Counted from the stretch's first letter, positions 47,304 through 58,729 are shown. The stretch is 64,000 nt of DNA from Penicillium oxalicum (GCF_001723175.1 NC_064652.1:1178001-1242000); one strand, 5' to 3'. Numbers and translations are program-made. Notes: a model not told the origin generated them from the letters alone.

Positions 47304-48803
47304 TCATTGAGATGAATTGAAATTGGCCAGAGTAATAGCGTTCTTCTCCTGCTGTTGCTTGTGGGACCAGACTGGGTTACCATCGTCGTCGAACTCCGCC
47401 CACTGAAAGAAAGAACAGCTTTCTTTTCCAGGCGTAGATCCGGCGTGACACATCCACATGTAACGACCTCTAGTCTCTTGTTTTCGATGCGCACATCGAA
47501 GGATTGCGTGCTCGCCGCAACGACATCGTGGTGTATCTCTCGGGTGCAGAGTGTCCCGGTACCAGCGGTAGGTGACGTTGATTCGGCGGTTCCCAGCTAT
47601 CGGATGAGGCGAAATCGTCTGAGCTGGAGCAATGGAGTGTTTCCATTCTTCCTGCATTTCTGCGTGCATCACCAGGAGGGAATTGTGTGGAAGATGGATT
47701 GAAATTTGCCCTTGCGCGTCTGCACGGGCGACAGATGGCTTCTGACTCTGGCTAAGGGACTTAACAGATGAGACTTCTGGGCCTTGAGCAACTGGTTGCG
47801 TGTGATTGCTATCGCCGTCGTCCTCTTCTACGTCTCGTGGCATGCTTCGGCGCACTCGAAATTCTCGTTCCACGCCCAAGCTCAGGCTTCCGATCACCGG
47901 ATGTGGGCCCAAGTATGTCAAGTCGTCAGAGTGATATCCTACATTTTCAGCAGGTCCATCGTAGCAGTTCACGAAGGCTGCGTTGGGATGCCACTCTTTC
48001 GGCGACTGATACCTGAGTTTCTGGCCATTTGGGTAAAAATTCCGGATACGATTTTGAATCGCCTCATTGACTGCGGATTGCACCTTTCGGGATACCGAAC
48101 GAAGTTCTGGTGTTGCTTGTCGAATGTTGGATTGGTAGGTACCGCCATGCCTATACTCAGCGGTGTGCTGTCGATGTTCTTCTGGAGTCGAGACGTACAA
48201 ACTTCCAGTGTGCGGGCTTTTGACCGTTCGATTGAATAATTGGAACTCATATCGTGAGAAGTGCCGTGACTCTGCCAGAAGCTCAATGAGCAAAGCGTTG
48301 GCCTGTTCAGGAGGGAGGAAATTATGGATAATAGTGCAAGGTGTGTAAGCTGCGATGTCGTCGGGAGAGTAGAGGTGCAAAGTTTGGCCCTTCTTGGTAT
48401 GTAATATTTTCCGACGAGTGGGACTGGCACTGAATGGTGTGATCGAGCCATCTTTTGCTTTGTGGACAACGTGCGAGGACAGCGATGTCTGAGCACCGAG
48501 GCTTGGGACTGTTGTCGCTCGTCTTTTGCTACAGGGCAGTCGTTGCTTGGAACTCTCAGACCTCAGGAGCTCGGAAGCGGCCTCTACAGAGCCATCACAA
48601 GATACCAAGAGGTCAAGAGCATTTTCTTGTTTAAGCTCAGGGAATATTGACAACAGGATGGCAATTTTGATATCTGTCGAGTCCTCACCAGGGAAACTCC
48701 TCTGGAGCGGGGAGTCTAAAGCCTTTGCCAGAGGGCCTTCACCGGTCTCTGGAATAGATGAACTCGAGCGCCGTCTTCTTTTCTTGAGGATAAAAGCATC
48801 CAT
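47304..48803 (-). CDS. AlkB-like 2-oxoglutarate/Fe(II) dioxygenase with CUE and GRF zinc-finger domains
   Basis: Intronless, 499 aa. It probably repairs alkylated bases in DNA or RNA by oxidative demethylation. In order: basic KKRRRR at 8-13 (nuclear signal), a CUE-type ubiquitin-binding helix bundle at about 45-80 (IAILLSIFPELKQENALDLL), the AlkB core from about 140 (IIHNFLPPEQANALL, then NAAFVNCYDG), the iron ligands in YHSDD near 289 (His-x-Asp) and WKHSIAP near 387 (His), the 2-oxoglutarate Arg in RINVTYRWYR near 409, and a C-terminal GRF zinc finger (CRCGEHAILRC, then WMCHAGS and CSFFQWAEF). The CUE-AlkB-GRF order resembles a fusion of a human ALKBH2/3-like catalytic core with ubiquitin- and nucleic-acid-binding modules. 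The core is complete, so activity is expected. Confidence 0.92.
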   Translation of the reverse strand: MDAFILKKRRRRSSSSIPETGEGPLAKALDSPLQRSFPGEDSTDIKIAILLSIFPELKQENALDLLVSCDGSVEAASELLRSESSKQRLPCSKRRATTVPSLGAQTSLSSHVVHKAKDGSITPFSASPTRRKILHTKKGQTLHLYSPDDIAAYTPCTIIHNFLPPEQANALLIELLAESRHFSRYEFQLFNRTVKSPHTGSLYVSTPEEHRQHTAEYRHGGTYQSNIRQATPELRSVSRKVQSAVNEAIQNRIRNFYPNGQKLRYQSPKEWHPNAAFVNCYDGPAENVGYHSDDLTYLGPHPVIGSLSLGVEREFRVRRSMPRDVEEDDGDSNHTQPVAQGPEVSSVKSLSQSQKPSVARADAQGQISIHLPHNSLLVMHAEMQEEWKHSIAPAQTISPHPIAGNRRINVTYRWYRDTLHPRDTPRCRCGEHAILRCAHRKQETRGRYMWMCHAGSTPGKESCSFFQWAEFDDDGNPVWSHKQQQEKNAITLANFNSSQ

Positions 48804-49419
48804 AATTGACCATGTCTGGCCATGGCCGATTGCAAAGCAAATGGATGGAGTCTGAAGATATCCATGTCACATGCCTCTGCTGCCCGCTACGATAAGGAGC
48901 GATTAAATTTCTTATCAGCACATGACTTACAATACAACCCTACCAGTACTGGAGACTCAGAAAAAGCATGTTTAACAATCAACACCAGGGTAGTTGACAG
49001 TACAGACTGAGCAGCATGATTTTTCATGGCTAACTTTGGTATTTGACTCTTGAAGACCGCTTTCATAACCATGTGAATGGATAGATATGAGGGCAGTTTG
49101 CGTCTTACAGACGGGTACGAGAATGCCCCCGTCTCAGACACTCGATAACGTTATCGGCGATCGATTAGATTCGGGTCACAGGAGAGTGCGATAAGACTGC
49201 CCGCCGCCAGAGTGACCTCGGCATAACACGCTTCTGATCTCCCCGCAATCCTCAGTCCGTATTTGCTTCCTAAAATTCACCCGCGTCTCCAAAAGAATGA
49301 CGACATTCCCAGGCCCTTCCTGGTGAATATCTCGACTCACTGCATCGCTTTGGATTCCTCCTAATCTCCACATTTAGCATCCTGGAGAGATCGCTGATCT
49401 TGTCAGCTGCGCTATCACA
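48804..49419. promoter_or_regulatory. Divergent promoter region of the AlkB-like gene and pex7
   Basis: 616 nt separating two genes that read away from each other; it must hold both promoters. No specific element identified. Confidence 0.5.
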
Positions 49420-50607
49420 ATGCTCCATTACCGTACACAAGGCTTCAATGGAAGTGCGGTTAAATATTCTCCTTTCTTCGACAATCGCCTGGCCGTCGCA
49501 AGCGCGGCCAATTTCGGGCTTGTAGGAAATGGCAGGCTGTATGTTCTGGAGCTGACTCCGAACGGAATTGTGCCTGTCAAATGGTAAGCAGATATCTCTT
49601 GATATGTTCTTGGAAATGCCTCGAAGAGCCCGCCTATTTGGCATGTTTGAAGGATAGTCGCCGTCACAAGAACTGACAGTTTCGATGAATTTGACAGGTT
49701 CACTACCCAGGATTCTCTGTACGACCTTGCCTGGTCTGAAATTCACGAAAACCAAGTCTTGACCGCGTCGGGCGATGGCAGCATCAAGCTCTATGATACG
49801 ACAGCTGATGATTTTCCAATCATGAATTGGAAGGAACATAACCGGGAAGTGTTCAGTGTGAACTGGAACCTGGTGTCAAAAGACCGATTCTGTTCTAGTA
49901 GCTGGGATGGTACAGTACGGGTCTGGACGCCTCATCGACAACAGTCTCTCCTCACACTACCAACACATAGCTGTACCTATTCCGTGTCATTTTGCCCTCA
50001 TAACCCGGAACTCATTTCATGTGTCACATCAGACTCATATATTCGGCTTTTCGATCTGAGGACGCCAGCTTCGGCGTCTAATCACCTTGTTGCTCAAATA
50101 CCCAACCACGGCGCGTCAATGCCACCATCAATTCCTAGTCAGCCAGGTCTTCCTCCAACTCTCGCTCAACCCGCTGAGATCCTGACCCATGACTGGAATA
50201 AATACCGACCCACGGTCCTTGCGACGGCGGGTGTGGACCGAACAATTCGCACATTTGACATTCGCGCGCCTCAACAAGGACCCTTGTCGATCATGCTTGG
50301 TCACGATTACGCCGTGAAAAAGGTCGCTTGGTCGCCACATCTTTCGAGTGTTCTTCTATCGGCCAGTTACGATATGACCTGTCGTGTCTGGGATGATCGA
50401 TCCGAGGCCACTGCTGCTGCGGATGCTGATTCTATGCGATCAGGGCCAGCTTCCCCAGTTGTCGGGTCGGAGCTTGGAAGAATGGGCCGACACACAGAGT
50501 TTGTAACTGGTGTGGATTGGTGCATGTTTGGAAATGAAGGCTGGTGTGCTAGCGTTGGCTGGGACGAAAGTTTGTATGTCTGGGACGTCAGAGCGATCAT
50601 GTCATAA
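49420..50607 (+). CDS. pex7: Peroxisomal targeting signal 2 receptor PEX7
   Basis: WD40 receptor that binds PTS2-bearing enzymes in the cytosol and delivers them to peroxisomes with a PEX20-type co-receptor. Exons 49420-49583 and 49698-50607 give 358 codons (357 aa), the usual length. Features are the N-terminal GFNGSAVKYSPFFDNRLAV, then WD-type repeats: LYDLAWSEIHENQVLTASGDGSIKLYD split over its blades, FSVNWNLVSKDRF, SSSWDGTVRVWTP, CTYSVSFCPHN, SDSYIRLFD, GVDRTIRTFD, AVKKVAWSPHLS, SYDMTCRVWDD and the final GWDESLYVWDVRA. Inserts at about 185-200 and 275-300 are Pro/Ala/Ser-rich loops. The short first exon is needed for the first blade. Confidence 0.93.
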
Positions 50608-51221
50608 GCAAACAACCTGAACACTTGGGCATCTTTCTCCCCCGTTGGAAATTCATTTGTCCGCCTGCTTCCTAGGCAGTTCAAGGTTGGTGACGAGGAA
50701 ATTGGATCGACAGATTTCCAGGGGCCTGTTGGTGTTTGTAATTTCATAGAGTGATGAAGGAACTTAGTTCAAAGTAGATGAGAAAAAGAGGAAACAAGAA
50801 ATTGTCAAAGTGTTATATCCGTCCGCGCTGGCACGAATTTTGGTGAAAAGCAATTTTGCTTGACAGCATGGCATGATATGCATGTCTTAATTTCAATGAG
50901 GTAGTAATCAATCATCTCAATTCGTAAATTCTATGTCCGTGAATGCAGATCCCATATACATCAGACGGTCCGTCATCGCGATAGCAAGACAGAGCCAGGT
51001 CTGGGAAAGCACTCTTCTTTTTCTTGCCTTGTAAGCCTTGCGTCTTACAAGGGTCAACATCAGCGCTGCAGCACCTGGCTGAAGTGAGCCAAGTCGCAGC
51101 ATACACACCTGCCTTGATCCCGGGTTCCTCGTCTGCCTTTGTAGGAGTGAATCTGGAGAGACCTTCCACAGTCATTCTTGCTTATATTTGTTCAACTGCC
51201 GCGAAGTGGTGTGTTGCCGCT
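50608..51221. other. Convergent spacer between pex7 and the CCDC124-like gene
   Basis: About 610 nt of 3' regions; no gene or repeat seen. Confidence 0.5.
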
Positions 51222-52034
51222 CTACTTCGTCAAACGACCCTCAGTCTTCTTCCGCTCTGCCTCCCGAATCTGGGCGATCTCGTCCTTAGAGGCATTGACA
51301 GCGACGTGCACTTGATTGAAAGGATTCTCCTCGCTCTTTTCGAATTCCTTGCGGCAGAGATCAATTCGCTGTTGCCGACGGAGACCGGGGTTCTCTTGCT
51401 CGATCTCCGGTAGGCGACGAGCCTCGAATGCCGCATATGCGGCCTTGAACCGACGTTCCGGGTGACGCTCGACTTTAGAAGTATCCTTGCTGGTGAGAGA
51501 CAGCGCGTCAAGAGCGTTGTCAATACCAGAGGCGTTCAATGCACTGCTCTTGTTGCCCGAGAAAGAATCGTCGAGCTGTGAAAGATCCAGACCACGAGTC
51601 TTCTTCTGAGCTGTCTTTGCACCAGCACCCTTGCCCTTCGAAGGTTGAGAGGCCTCCTCGGCGGCGAGAAGGGCATCACGTTCGGCCTTTTTGCGAGCAG
51701 CTTCAGCTTTCTTGGCTTCGGCGTCTTCCCTGAGGTCAAGAAAAGAAAAGCAAGTAGTCAGCAGATGATCTTCTCCAAATACCGATCTCCGAAACATGCT
51801 TTCGGAGCTTACTTTTTCGCGTTTCCTTTGGCTCCCTTAGACCATTCCTTCTCCTCCTCCGCAGCACGCTTGGAGTCCTCTACGGCCTTCTTTGATGCAG
51901 CAGCTTCGGCCTTCTGAAGAAATTGTTAACCAGGCTCGCCATATAGCAATAGATAGTGGGGGCGGGGTAATGCGCACGCGAGCGTTGCCAGCGGCCTTCT
52001 TCGAATTCTCACCCGCAGCCTTCTTGCCTCCCAT
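51222..52034 (-). CDS. CCDC124/Lso2-family coiled-coil ribosome-associated protein
   Basis: Exons 52034-51978, 51913-51813 and 51729-51222 give 222 codons (221 aa). The first exon encodes only 19 residues (MGGKKAAGENSKKAAGNAR). The N-terminal half is a Lys/Ala/Glu-rich helix, the C-terminal half the DUF1014/CCDC124 domain with VERHPERRFKAAYAAFE, LPEIEQENPGLRRQQ and ENPFNQVHVAVNASKDE. Human CCDC124 and the shorter yeast Lso2 bind idle 80S ribosomes at the tRNA and mRNA channel and help recovery from dormancy; by family this protein should do the same. All diagnostic motifs are present and the length matches the long, CCDC124-like form rather than the short yeast one. Confidence 0.9.
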
Positions 52035-53388
52035 TTTGCGGTAATGTGTGTTCCAGAATTTGACGACAAGGAGATCTTTGAGGAAGATGTATGGGTTGGA
52101 GAAGAAAAATTGTACCCAGTAGGAACAATGATCCGATCTGTAAAACAATTATGCCGATTCCGACGTAGGCGGTGACGCGAAGGACCGATCGATAAGTCCA
52201 AGCTAAGTCACGGCACGAAGCGCCACCAATAGCCCTGAGTAGTCCAACGGAATACATTGACTGACTATGTAGCCCTTTGATCCAAATAGCATTTTGAAAT
52301 GCAATTGATTGCTATATGAGATGAGCAAAATGAACATGGCTACTCTCCATTGTTTGGTGGAAGCAAACTTTGGGAGGGGAAATTTACACCATCAGTGCAA
52401 GCCATGGTACACGTGATCCTCGACTCGAGCTTATCAGATCTTCCCACGTGTGAGTGTATTTGCAACTTAGTACAGGCTGGATGGTGCTGTTGCCTTACTC
52501 ATTCTCATACTGTTTCTTACGTTCTGTATCGATAACTCTTCCTTTACAGATAATACCCCTATCGGAATCCCAACTCGATCAACAGCTGTATGATCGCTAA
52601 TGTGCGTTATAAGCACATGTAGGCTAATTCTGACCATTACACAAAACCCTCAGTATAGAGGTATTCACCTCTGCCAGCCCGAGGCCCGCTTTTTTAGAAT
52701 TGGTAAGATTCACAGTTAAGCTCTTGCGACTAAGTAGTCTTAGCAACCAACAACTCCGGCTTCGGCGCTAAGAGCGAAACAATCGGTTTGTTGCTTACAT
52801 CATTGATCATATCTAAAATTGGGTCAATTCCTGTGGGATTGAGCAAAGGCCAATATTACGACTAGGTTATGTTCCATGTTGTAGAAGCGGAACGATTGAC
52901 GAGTCTAGGGAGATATAAGATGTAGTCAAACGCATCAGTATATTGACTCGTGAGGTTGGAGGCAGGTATCTCAGCAATCTTTGCAAGACACTATATGATA
53001 ATATCCAGACAGGAACTGAAACCTGAAGCTCTCCGCGTCGATAAGGTATCGCTGCCTGAAATATCTACCAGCTGAGCCGTGATCACCTGGCTCAACCAAT
53101 AGACATTTTGTGAGTGCCTTATAGCTCAGGCGTCAATACCTCACTCCTCCCCCGGGCTCCATTTGTCAGAGCTGACTTGTCCCCGGAGATGGAGCTGCTC
53201 ATCTCCATCACGTCAAGTCAATCGCCGAGGATGACCTGGACGTAGCATCGGGACTGACCACTCGATGCCTGTCACTGATTTCTTTCACCTACTTGTCATC
53301 AAGTCATATATCTGATTGCTATCTCCTTTCGAGCCCATGTTACCCTCCTGATCGGAATCATACAGCTGCTTTCCCCTTGATCGCGACC
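52035..53388. other. Divergent region between the CCDC124-like gene and gpi8
   Basis: About 1.35 kb with both promoters. On the minus strand near 53011-53078 there are tRNA-like A-box and B-box sequences but no cloverleaf. No gene supported. Confidence 0.45.
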
Positions 53389-54579
53389 ATGCACTTTTTC
53401 GTTCGCCTTCTCCAGGCCCTTTTAGCCCTCTTTCTTCTCGGAAATGCAAGTGCCGAGCATACATCGAACTGGGCTGTGCTAGTTTCAACATCAAGGTTTT
53501 GGTTCAATTACCGCCATCTCGCCAATGTCCTGTCCCTTTACCGCACTGTGAAACGTCTCGGCATTCCCGACTCCCAGATTATTCTCATGCTTCCCGACGA
53601 TATGGCTTGCAACCCTCGCAATGCCTTCCCGGGGACCGTCTACAGTAATGCGGACCGTGCCGTCGATCTCTACGGCGACAACATCGAGGTCGACTATAGG
53701 GGATACGAGGTCACGGTGGAGAACTTCATTCGCCTGTTGACTGATCGATTGGATGAAGACGTTCCTCGCAGCAAGCGACTTGGATCTGATGCAGGAAGCA
53801 ATGTTTTGGTTTACATGACAGGCCACGGGGGCGATCAGTTTCTCAAATTTCAAGATGCTGAGGAGATTGGCGCATGGGACTTGGCTGATGCGTTCGGGCA
53901 GATGTGGGAGAAGAAGCGCTACCATGAACTTCTTTTCATGATCGACACGTGTCAAGCCAACACGATGTTTACACATTTCTATTCGCCCAATATTGTCGCT
54001 ACAGGCTCCAGCGAGCTCGACCAGTCTTCCTACTCTCACCATGCGGACAACGACGTCGGCGTTGCCGTCATCGATCGCTGGACGTACTATGTGCTGGAGT
54101 TCTTGGAGACACAGGTAACCAGTGCCAACTCTAAATTGACCCTGGGGGATCTTTTCGACTCCTATGACTTGTCAAAGATTCATTCGCAGCCCGGTGTCCG
54201 TTGGGATCTTTTCCCCGGTGGCGAGCAGGAAGGTCGTTTGCGCACGGTAGTCGACTTCTTTGGCAATGTCCAGAATGTAGAGATTGAGAATGCCAATGCC
54301 ACCGACCCCGGATCTCTCAAGGAAGACCTTGCTGAAATCGCGCGACTGGTCGAGAAATGGCGCAAGCGGGATGCAGAGTACGCTGCTATTATCGGTAACT
54401 CGACGTCTCAGAGCACAGACACCCAGTCCTCTACTATACGTTTGAAGTCTAAGAAGACAGTTGGCCCCACGAAAATGGCCGACGAAAGCAGCTGGGCCAA
54501 GCGCCTAGTTGGGTTGTCCGTTGTTGGGGCGTGCACTGCCGCCTGGGTCGCTGGTACAATACTTGGTCGAAGCGCTTGA
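53389..54579 (+). CDS. gpi8: GPI-anchor transamidase catalytic subunit GPI8/PIG-K
   Basis: Cysteine protease-like subunit (family C13) of the ER GPI transamidase, which cleaves the C-terminal signal of precursor proteins and attaches the GPI anchor. Intronless, 396 aa from the ATG at 53389; an in-frame frame extends upstream, but the peptide from this ATG starts with a proper signal sequence (FFVRLLQALLALFLLGNASA). The catalytic dyad is intact: His146 in MTGHGGDQF and Cys188 in IDTCQANTMF. Other family marks are NWAVLVSTSRFWFNYRH, LPDDMACNPRN and ATGSSELDQSSYSHH. The C-terminus ends in a hydrophobic segment (LVGLSVVGACTAAWVAGTIL) as the membrane anchor. A dense antisense frame here is a codon-use shadow. 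Confidence 0.96.
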   Translation: MHFFVRLLQALLALFLLGNASAEHTSNWAVLVSTSRFWFNYRHLANVLSLYRTVKRLGIPDSQIILMLPDDMACNPRNAFPGTVYSNADRAVDLYGDNIEVDYRGYEVTVENFIRLLTDRLDEDVPRSKRLGSDAGSNVLVYMTGHGGDQFLKFQDAEEIGAWDLADAFGQMWEKKRYHELLFMIDTCQANTMFTHFYSPNIVATGSSELDQSSYSHHADNDVGVAVIDRWTYYVLEFLETQVTSANSKLTLGDLFDSYDLSKIHSQPGVRWDLFPGGEQEGRLRTVVDFFGNVQNVEIENANATDPGSLKEDLAEIARLVEKWRKRDAEYAAIIGNSTSQSTDTQSSTIRLKSKKTVGPTKMADESSWAKRLVGLSVVGACTAAWVAGTILGRSA

Positions 54580-55393
54580 AATTTTTGATTTTTCTGTGAT
54601 CCCCCTGCGGTTTCCTTTCTCGGGATTCGCTGTACATAAAGCATCGAGAGGCGCAAGGCGTTGAAATGGCATACGTCAATCTTGGTGAGGCCCATAAGTC
54701 ACCAGTTTTGTATGGCTGGCTCATAAGTAGATCTACCGGGCCCTTGCAGATGATATCTGTTATTTTCAGCAAGAGGCCGCTTAATGCGCACAAGGAAGCC
54801 CAACAAAAGATATTCAAACTTAGCAAATATAAGTATCTATGACTGAGCAAATCCCTTGTTCACAATGTTTTATCCTAATAACAAAGCTAGCTTAGGATGT
54901 AGATATCCATGCCCTTCAGAGGGCAATCAAGTTGGCCATGAGAAGTAAGACGAATAGCTCCTGTCTGATTGGTCCGTCCATACTTCCAGTCCCCGCGAAA
55001 CTGTCGCTCACAACAATTGCATAGTCCAACCCTAAACCTCTCCCTGCTAATCATACTTGCTTAGAAATTTGCGTCGGGGGGAATTATTTCCTTTTTTTGC
55101 GTGTATTTCAGTCGTAGAAGGGCGGAAATTATATGACCAAATATTTGCTGAATGCCTGTCTTTGTCGAGGCGACGGGAAATTGGAATCTCGGGGCACGTG
55201 CCTCAAGACGCGTCGCGCCTGGCCGCTTTCCTGCCAAACTGGGGCGGATTCCCGACTTGGTCACATCGACAAGTCTCGCATGCAAACACAGGCTACAGCG
55301 GTTTCGTTACGTTTCCAGTCGACCTGAACTCACGGCTTATACTGAACAATATTCATGCTTGAATGAATTGCTAGTTTTATACCATAGCTGGCC
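54580..55393. other. Spacer between gpi8 and cdc45
   Basis: About 810 nt between two plus-strand genes: 3' region of gpi8 and promoter of cdc45. No gene supported. Confidence 0.5.
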
Positions 55394-58009
55394 ATGTATC
55401 TTCCACGGCAGCTCATTTCACACCTATATCTACAACTTCTCCGATCCCACCATCCGCTCTCCCCGCCAGTCCTCATCCTTGTCGCACTCGAGCCAGACGC
55501 GCTGTGTGCCTGTCGTATCCTCACGGCTCTACTCAAGCGCGACTATATACCCCACAAAATCCAACCGGTTGCCGGATATGGCGACCTTGCACGCGCAGGC
55601 GAGGATCTGGTCCGGCCAATGCAAACCACGAATGGCGGCAGCGGAGGTGTCGTAATTTGTCTTGGAGTTGGAGGCCTCGTCGATCTTGGCGAGATCTTGA
55701 ACCTCACCTCTGCAGAAGAAGAGGTAGAGGATCTCGGCGGCATTGAGATTTGGGTCCTTGACGCGCGACGGCCATGGAACCTGGCCAACGTCTTCGGTGG
55801 CCAAGCGGGCATAGGGCAAGCAATGGCGGAAATTGATGTCAATGCGCGTCGAAATGGGCGAGGTGTGGAAAAGGGGCGCATCACGCCTTCTTACACGTCC
55901 AAATACGGTGGCATCGTTGTCTTTGACGACGGCGACATTGAGGAAGAGCTCGGCAGTGAGCGCGAAGCATACTATGCGCTACTTGAGATGCCCGAGGTGG
56001 ATGATGACAATGATGCAAGTGCCAACGACTCTAGCGATGACGATGACGATATTGTCCCAGGCTCCAAGAAACGCAAATCATGGTCGGAACGAGAGGACGG
56101 GGAAGAATCGGATGAAGAAGATGGACCTCCTCGGCGACGGAAGCGGAGCAATTCAGTAAGGAACCTTTGCGCTTCATCGCATTGCATTCACTCACTAACG
56201 ATTTCCGAACAGGGATCATCTCTTGCATCTTCCCCAACCCATCGAAGAAGGACTGCGATCAATTCTTCCAATTCATCTCGTTCTCCTACTCCAGCATCAG
56301 ATTCCCCGTCGCCGACCGAGATTCGGCAACCATCCACGAAGCAACTGACGCGTCGACTCATCAAGCTGAAGCGCAGACATGAATCGGTTCTACAAAGATA
56401 TTATTCCGCGGGAACGTCATATTCGGAGCCAATTTCATCACTTATTTACTCTCTGGCGTCTGAACTTGGTCGCGAGGATAATGACCTTCTTTGGCTTGCG
56501 ATTATCGGCGCCTCAAGTTTGGAGTTGAGTGGTCGAACCATGACTGGAGTCGGGATTTCCAGCACATCTGAATCCGGAGGTTCTGCGGGTTGGGGTGGAC
56601 AGCGTGGGGAGCATATTCGCCAAATCTTAAGAGACGAGGTCCATCGACTGAATCCGCCGGATCCCTCTGAGCGGGACCGGGATGCAAGGGGAGAGATTAA
56701 CGGCGTCATTCCAACGACGGCCAGATCGCCTACAGATACATCCATTCGTCTCTCACCAGAGCCTCGTTTTCTCCTCGTCCGGCACTGGTCGCTTTATGAC
56801 AGCATGCTGCATAGTCCGTACCTGGCCACCCGACTGCATGTATGGACAGAAAATGGGCGCAAACGTCTGCACAAGCTTCTTGCAAAGATGGGCGTCAGTC
56901 TCAGTCAGTGTCATCAGAACTATACCCATATGGATATGGAACTTAAACGAGCACTGCGGGGAAGGCTTCTCAAGTATGCCCCTATGTATGGCCTGGATGG
57001 CTTGGTTCCTCCAGAAACTTCTGGCGGGCACGCTAGCTCCCGTGAGGGCTGGGGTTTCGTGCGCTGCTGGGGATGGAAAGCATGTCTTTCCGCCACGGAT
57101 GTGGGTGTGATTATAGGCGCCATGTTGGAGGTCGGTCCTCATGAGGCCTCTGGGCCATGGGACACGAAACGCATTTCGCGACCTAAAGTATCTGACGAGG
57201 CCGACATCAATCAAGGGCCCAACGGGTCTGATTTGGCCAGTCTGCTGCCCCGCTTCTGGAGTGCTTACGATGCTCTGTCGCTTACGTCCGAATCTCCTAC
57301 ACTTCTTATGGAGGCTCTTCCACTAGCCCAGCATCTTCACCGCGCAATCTTGCGCACCGGTACTTCCCTACTGTCGAAACACCAGATTCGCCATCTTCGG
57401 GCATTCCGTATCGCGGTTGTCAAAGATGGACCTGATGTGAAATTATTCACAAATCCCGGGGCTCTGACCAAGTTGGCTCTCTGGATTGCCGAGGCCATTA
57501 AAGTTCAAGAGCGTGACAAAGGTGATTCTGTCAAGATTGGGCGGAAGAGCAGCTGGTACTCCTCTCGTACTCGCCGGGCTTGATGAAGATCGGGATCTCT
57601 ATGTGGTCGTCGGCACAGGTGGCGGTGGTGGCGTAATTGATTTTGCTGCCATGTCGAAGCGTCAAGAAGAACGCCGGAAAAAGAAAGAAGCCAAGGAGAA
57701 AAGGCAAAAGGAAAGGGAATTGCGACGAGCACGACGTGCGGCAGAGCGGGCTGAGCAAGGCGATGAAGATGCCGAAGACGAGGAGTCGGACGAGTCTGAA
57801 TCTTCTTCCGAGTCGGAGTCTGAAGACGAAGATCCTCGAGGAAGCAAAAACCTACTGCGCAACCGTTTCGGTATTGCCTTCCAAGAGGTTGTCCAAGAAA
57901 CCAATGCCCGCGTCCGTATAGACAGCTTCGACCACTGCGTTGTCGAGGTTCAAAGGATGATCTGGGAGGGTTTCTCGAGGCCCTCAGTTTCCGCAGTGTG
58001 GTGGGTTGA
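55394..58009 (+). CDS. cdc45: DNA replication initiation factor CDC45 (two apparent frame breaks near the C-terminus)
   Basis: Component of the CMG replicative helicase (CDC45-MCM-GINS). The N-terminus is diagnostic (MYLPRQLISHLY, PVLILVALEPDALCACRIL, GGVVICLGVGGLVDLGE), followed by an acidic Asp/Glu/Ser insert and the conserved C-terminal half (LLWLAIIGASSLEL, EPRFLLVRHWSLYDSM, KRLHKLLAKMG, LKRALRGRLLKYAPMYGLDGL). An in-frame 57-nt intron at 56156-56212 (GTAAGG...CTAAC...AACAG) should be removed. The first frame hits a stop at 57583, but the family continues in the next frame from about 57551 (AGTPLVLAGLDEDRDLYVVVG, FGIAFQEVVQETNARVRIDSF). At about 57955 it returns to the original frame for the expected end (DDLGGFLEALSFRSVVG, stop 58007-58009). 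A 31-nt GT...AG stretch at 57521-57551 could be an extremely short intron; the second break has no sensible splice. An assembly indel pair is the simplest explanation. Confidence 0.88.
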
Positions 58010-58729
58010 GCCTCTTCTCTTCCGCATCACCACTATAATTCACGCAGTCTACGACCTGACCACTTGCATTTGGTTTATTCTTCTTTCTTGGCATACATGC
58101 GAAACGGCTCTCTGTTTTCTCCTTTTTTCGATTTTTGTTAACACGCACGGGAAGAGCAAATTGGAGTTGGGTGGCGATGGGCGCACTTGACTCCGGCAAA
58201 AGAAAACTATCCACTTGACGACAGGAGAGCATGATTTGCTTGATTTTTTCTTCTCTGCACTGCCTTTTCCCCTTTTGTCTTCGCATCCATCATACTTGCA
58301 TCCCGCGGGCATCTGAGGTCTCTGTGCTGGGCTGTGGCGTTCAGGGTGTCATCACTCTATTACAGTCTGCTTCGGGCGCATTTGCGGCATTCAGCTTTCC
58401 ATTTTACCCATAATAGTCTAGCCATCTCCATAGATCTGCTTTTAAGCTTCAAAAATTCTTTTGAACTTCAACGTGTTTTAAGTTTCGATTCTAAAACTTT
58501 GGTTTGACTCTAAAGCTCTGTTCAATCCCTGGCATCGGCATTCTCTCCGAACTCTACCCTCCCCGCATCCCCGCACTCACCATGCAGCTTCTCCGAATCT
58601 TCAGAAATTCGGGGCTTCAAATGTCACAGAATTCCCTGGACACCATTTGCGTATCACGGACACACAAATTGCTCCCATCTGCTTGATTTTCCCTGTCTCT
58701 GCCTACCCACAGGATAGAATTCTGCCGCC
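58010..58729. other. Spacer between cdc45 and the sugar-acid kinase gene
   Basis: 720 nt. The alternative cdc45 frame stays open to 58190, but its peptide beyond 57955 is not family-like. Otherwise promoter sequence. Confidence 0.5.

Noticed and set aside
53491..54042. 183-codon minus-strand frame
   Set aside because: Antisense to gpi8, whose sense frame has the complete catalytic dyad and signal peptide.
57912..57955. 44-nt GT...AG stretch in cdc45 that would repair the second frame break
   Set aside because: Splicing it would delete the conserved RIDSFDHCVVEVQ segment found at the end of CDC45 proteins, so a one-base indel is more likely.
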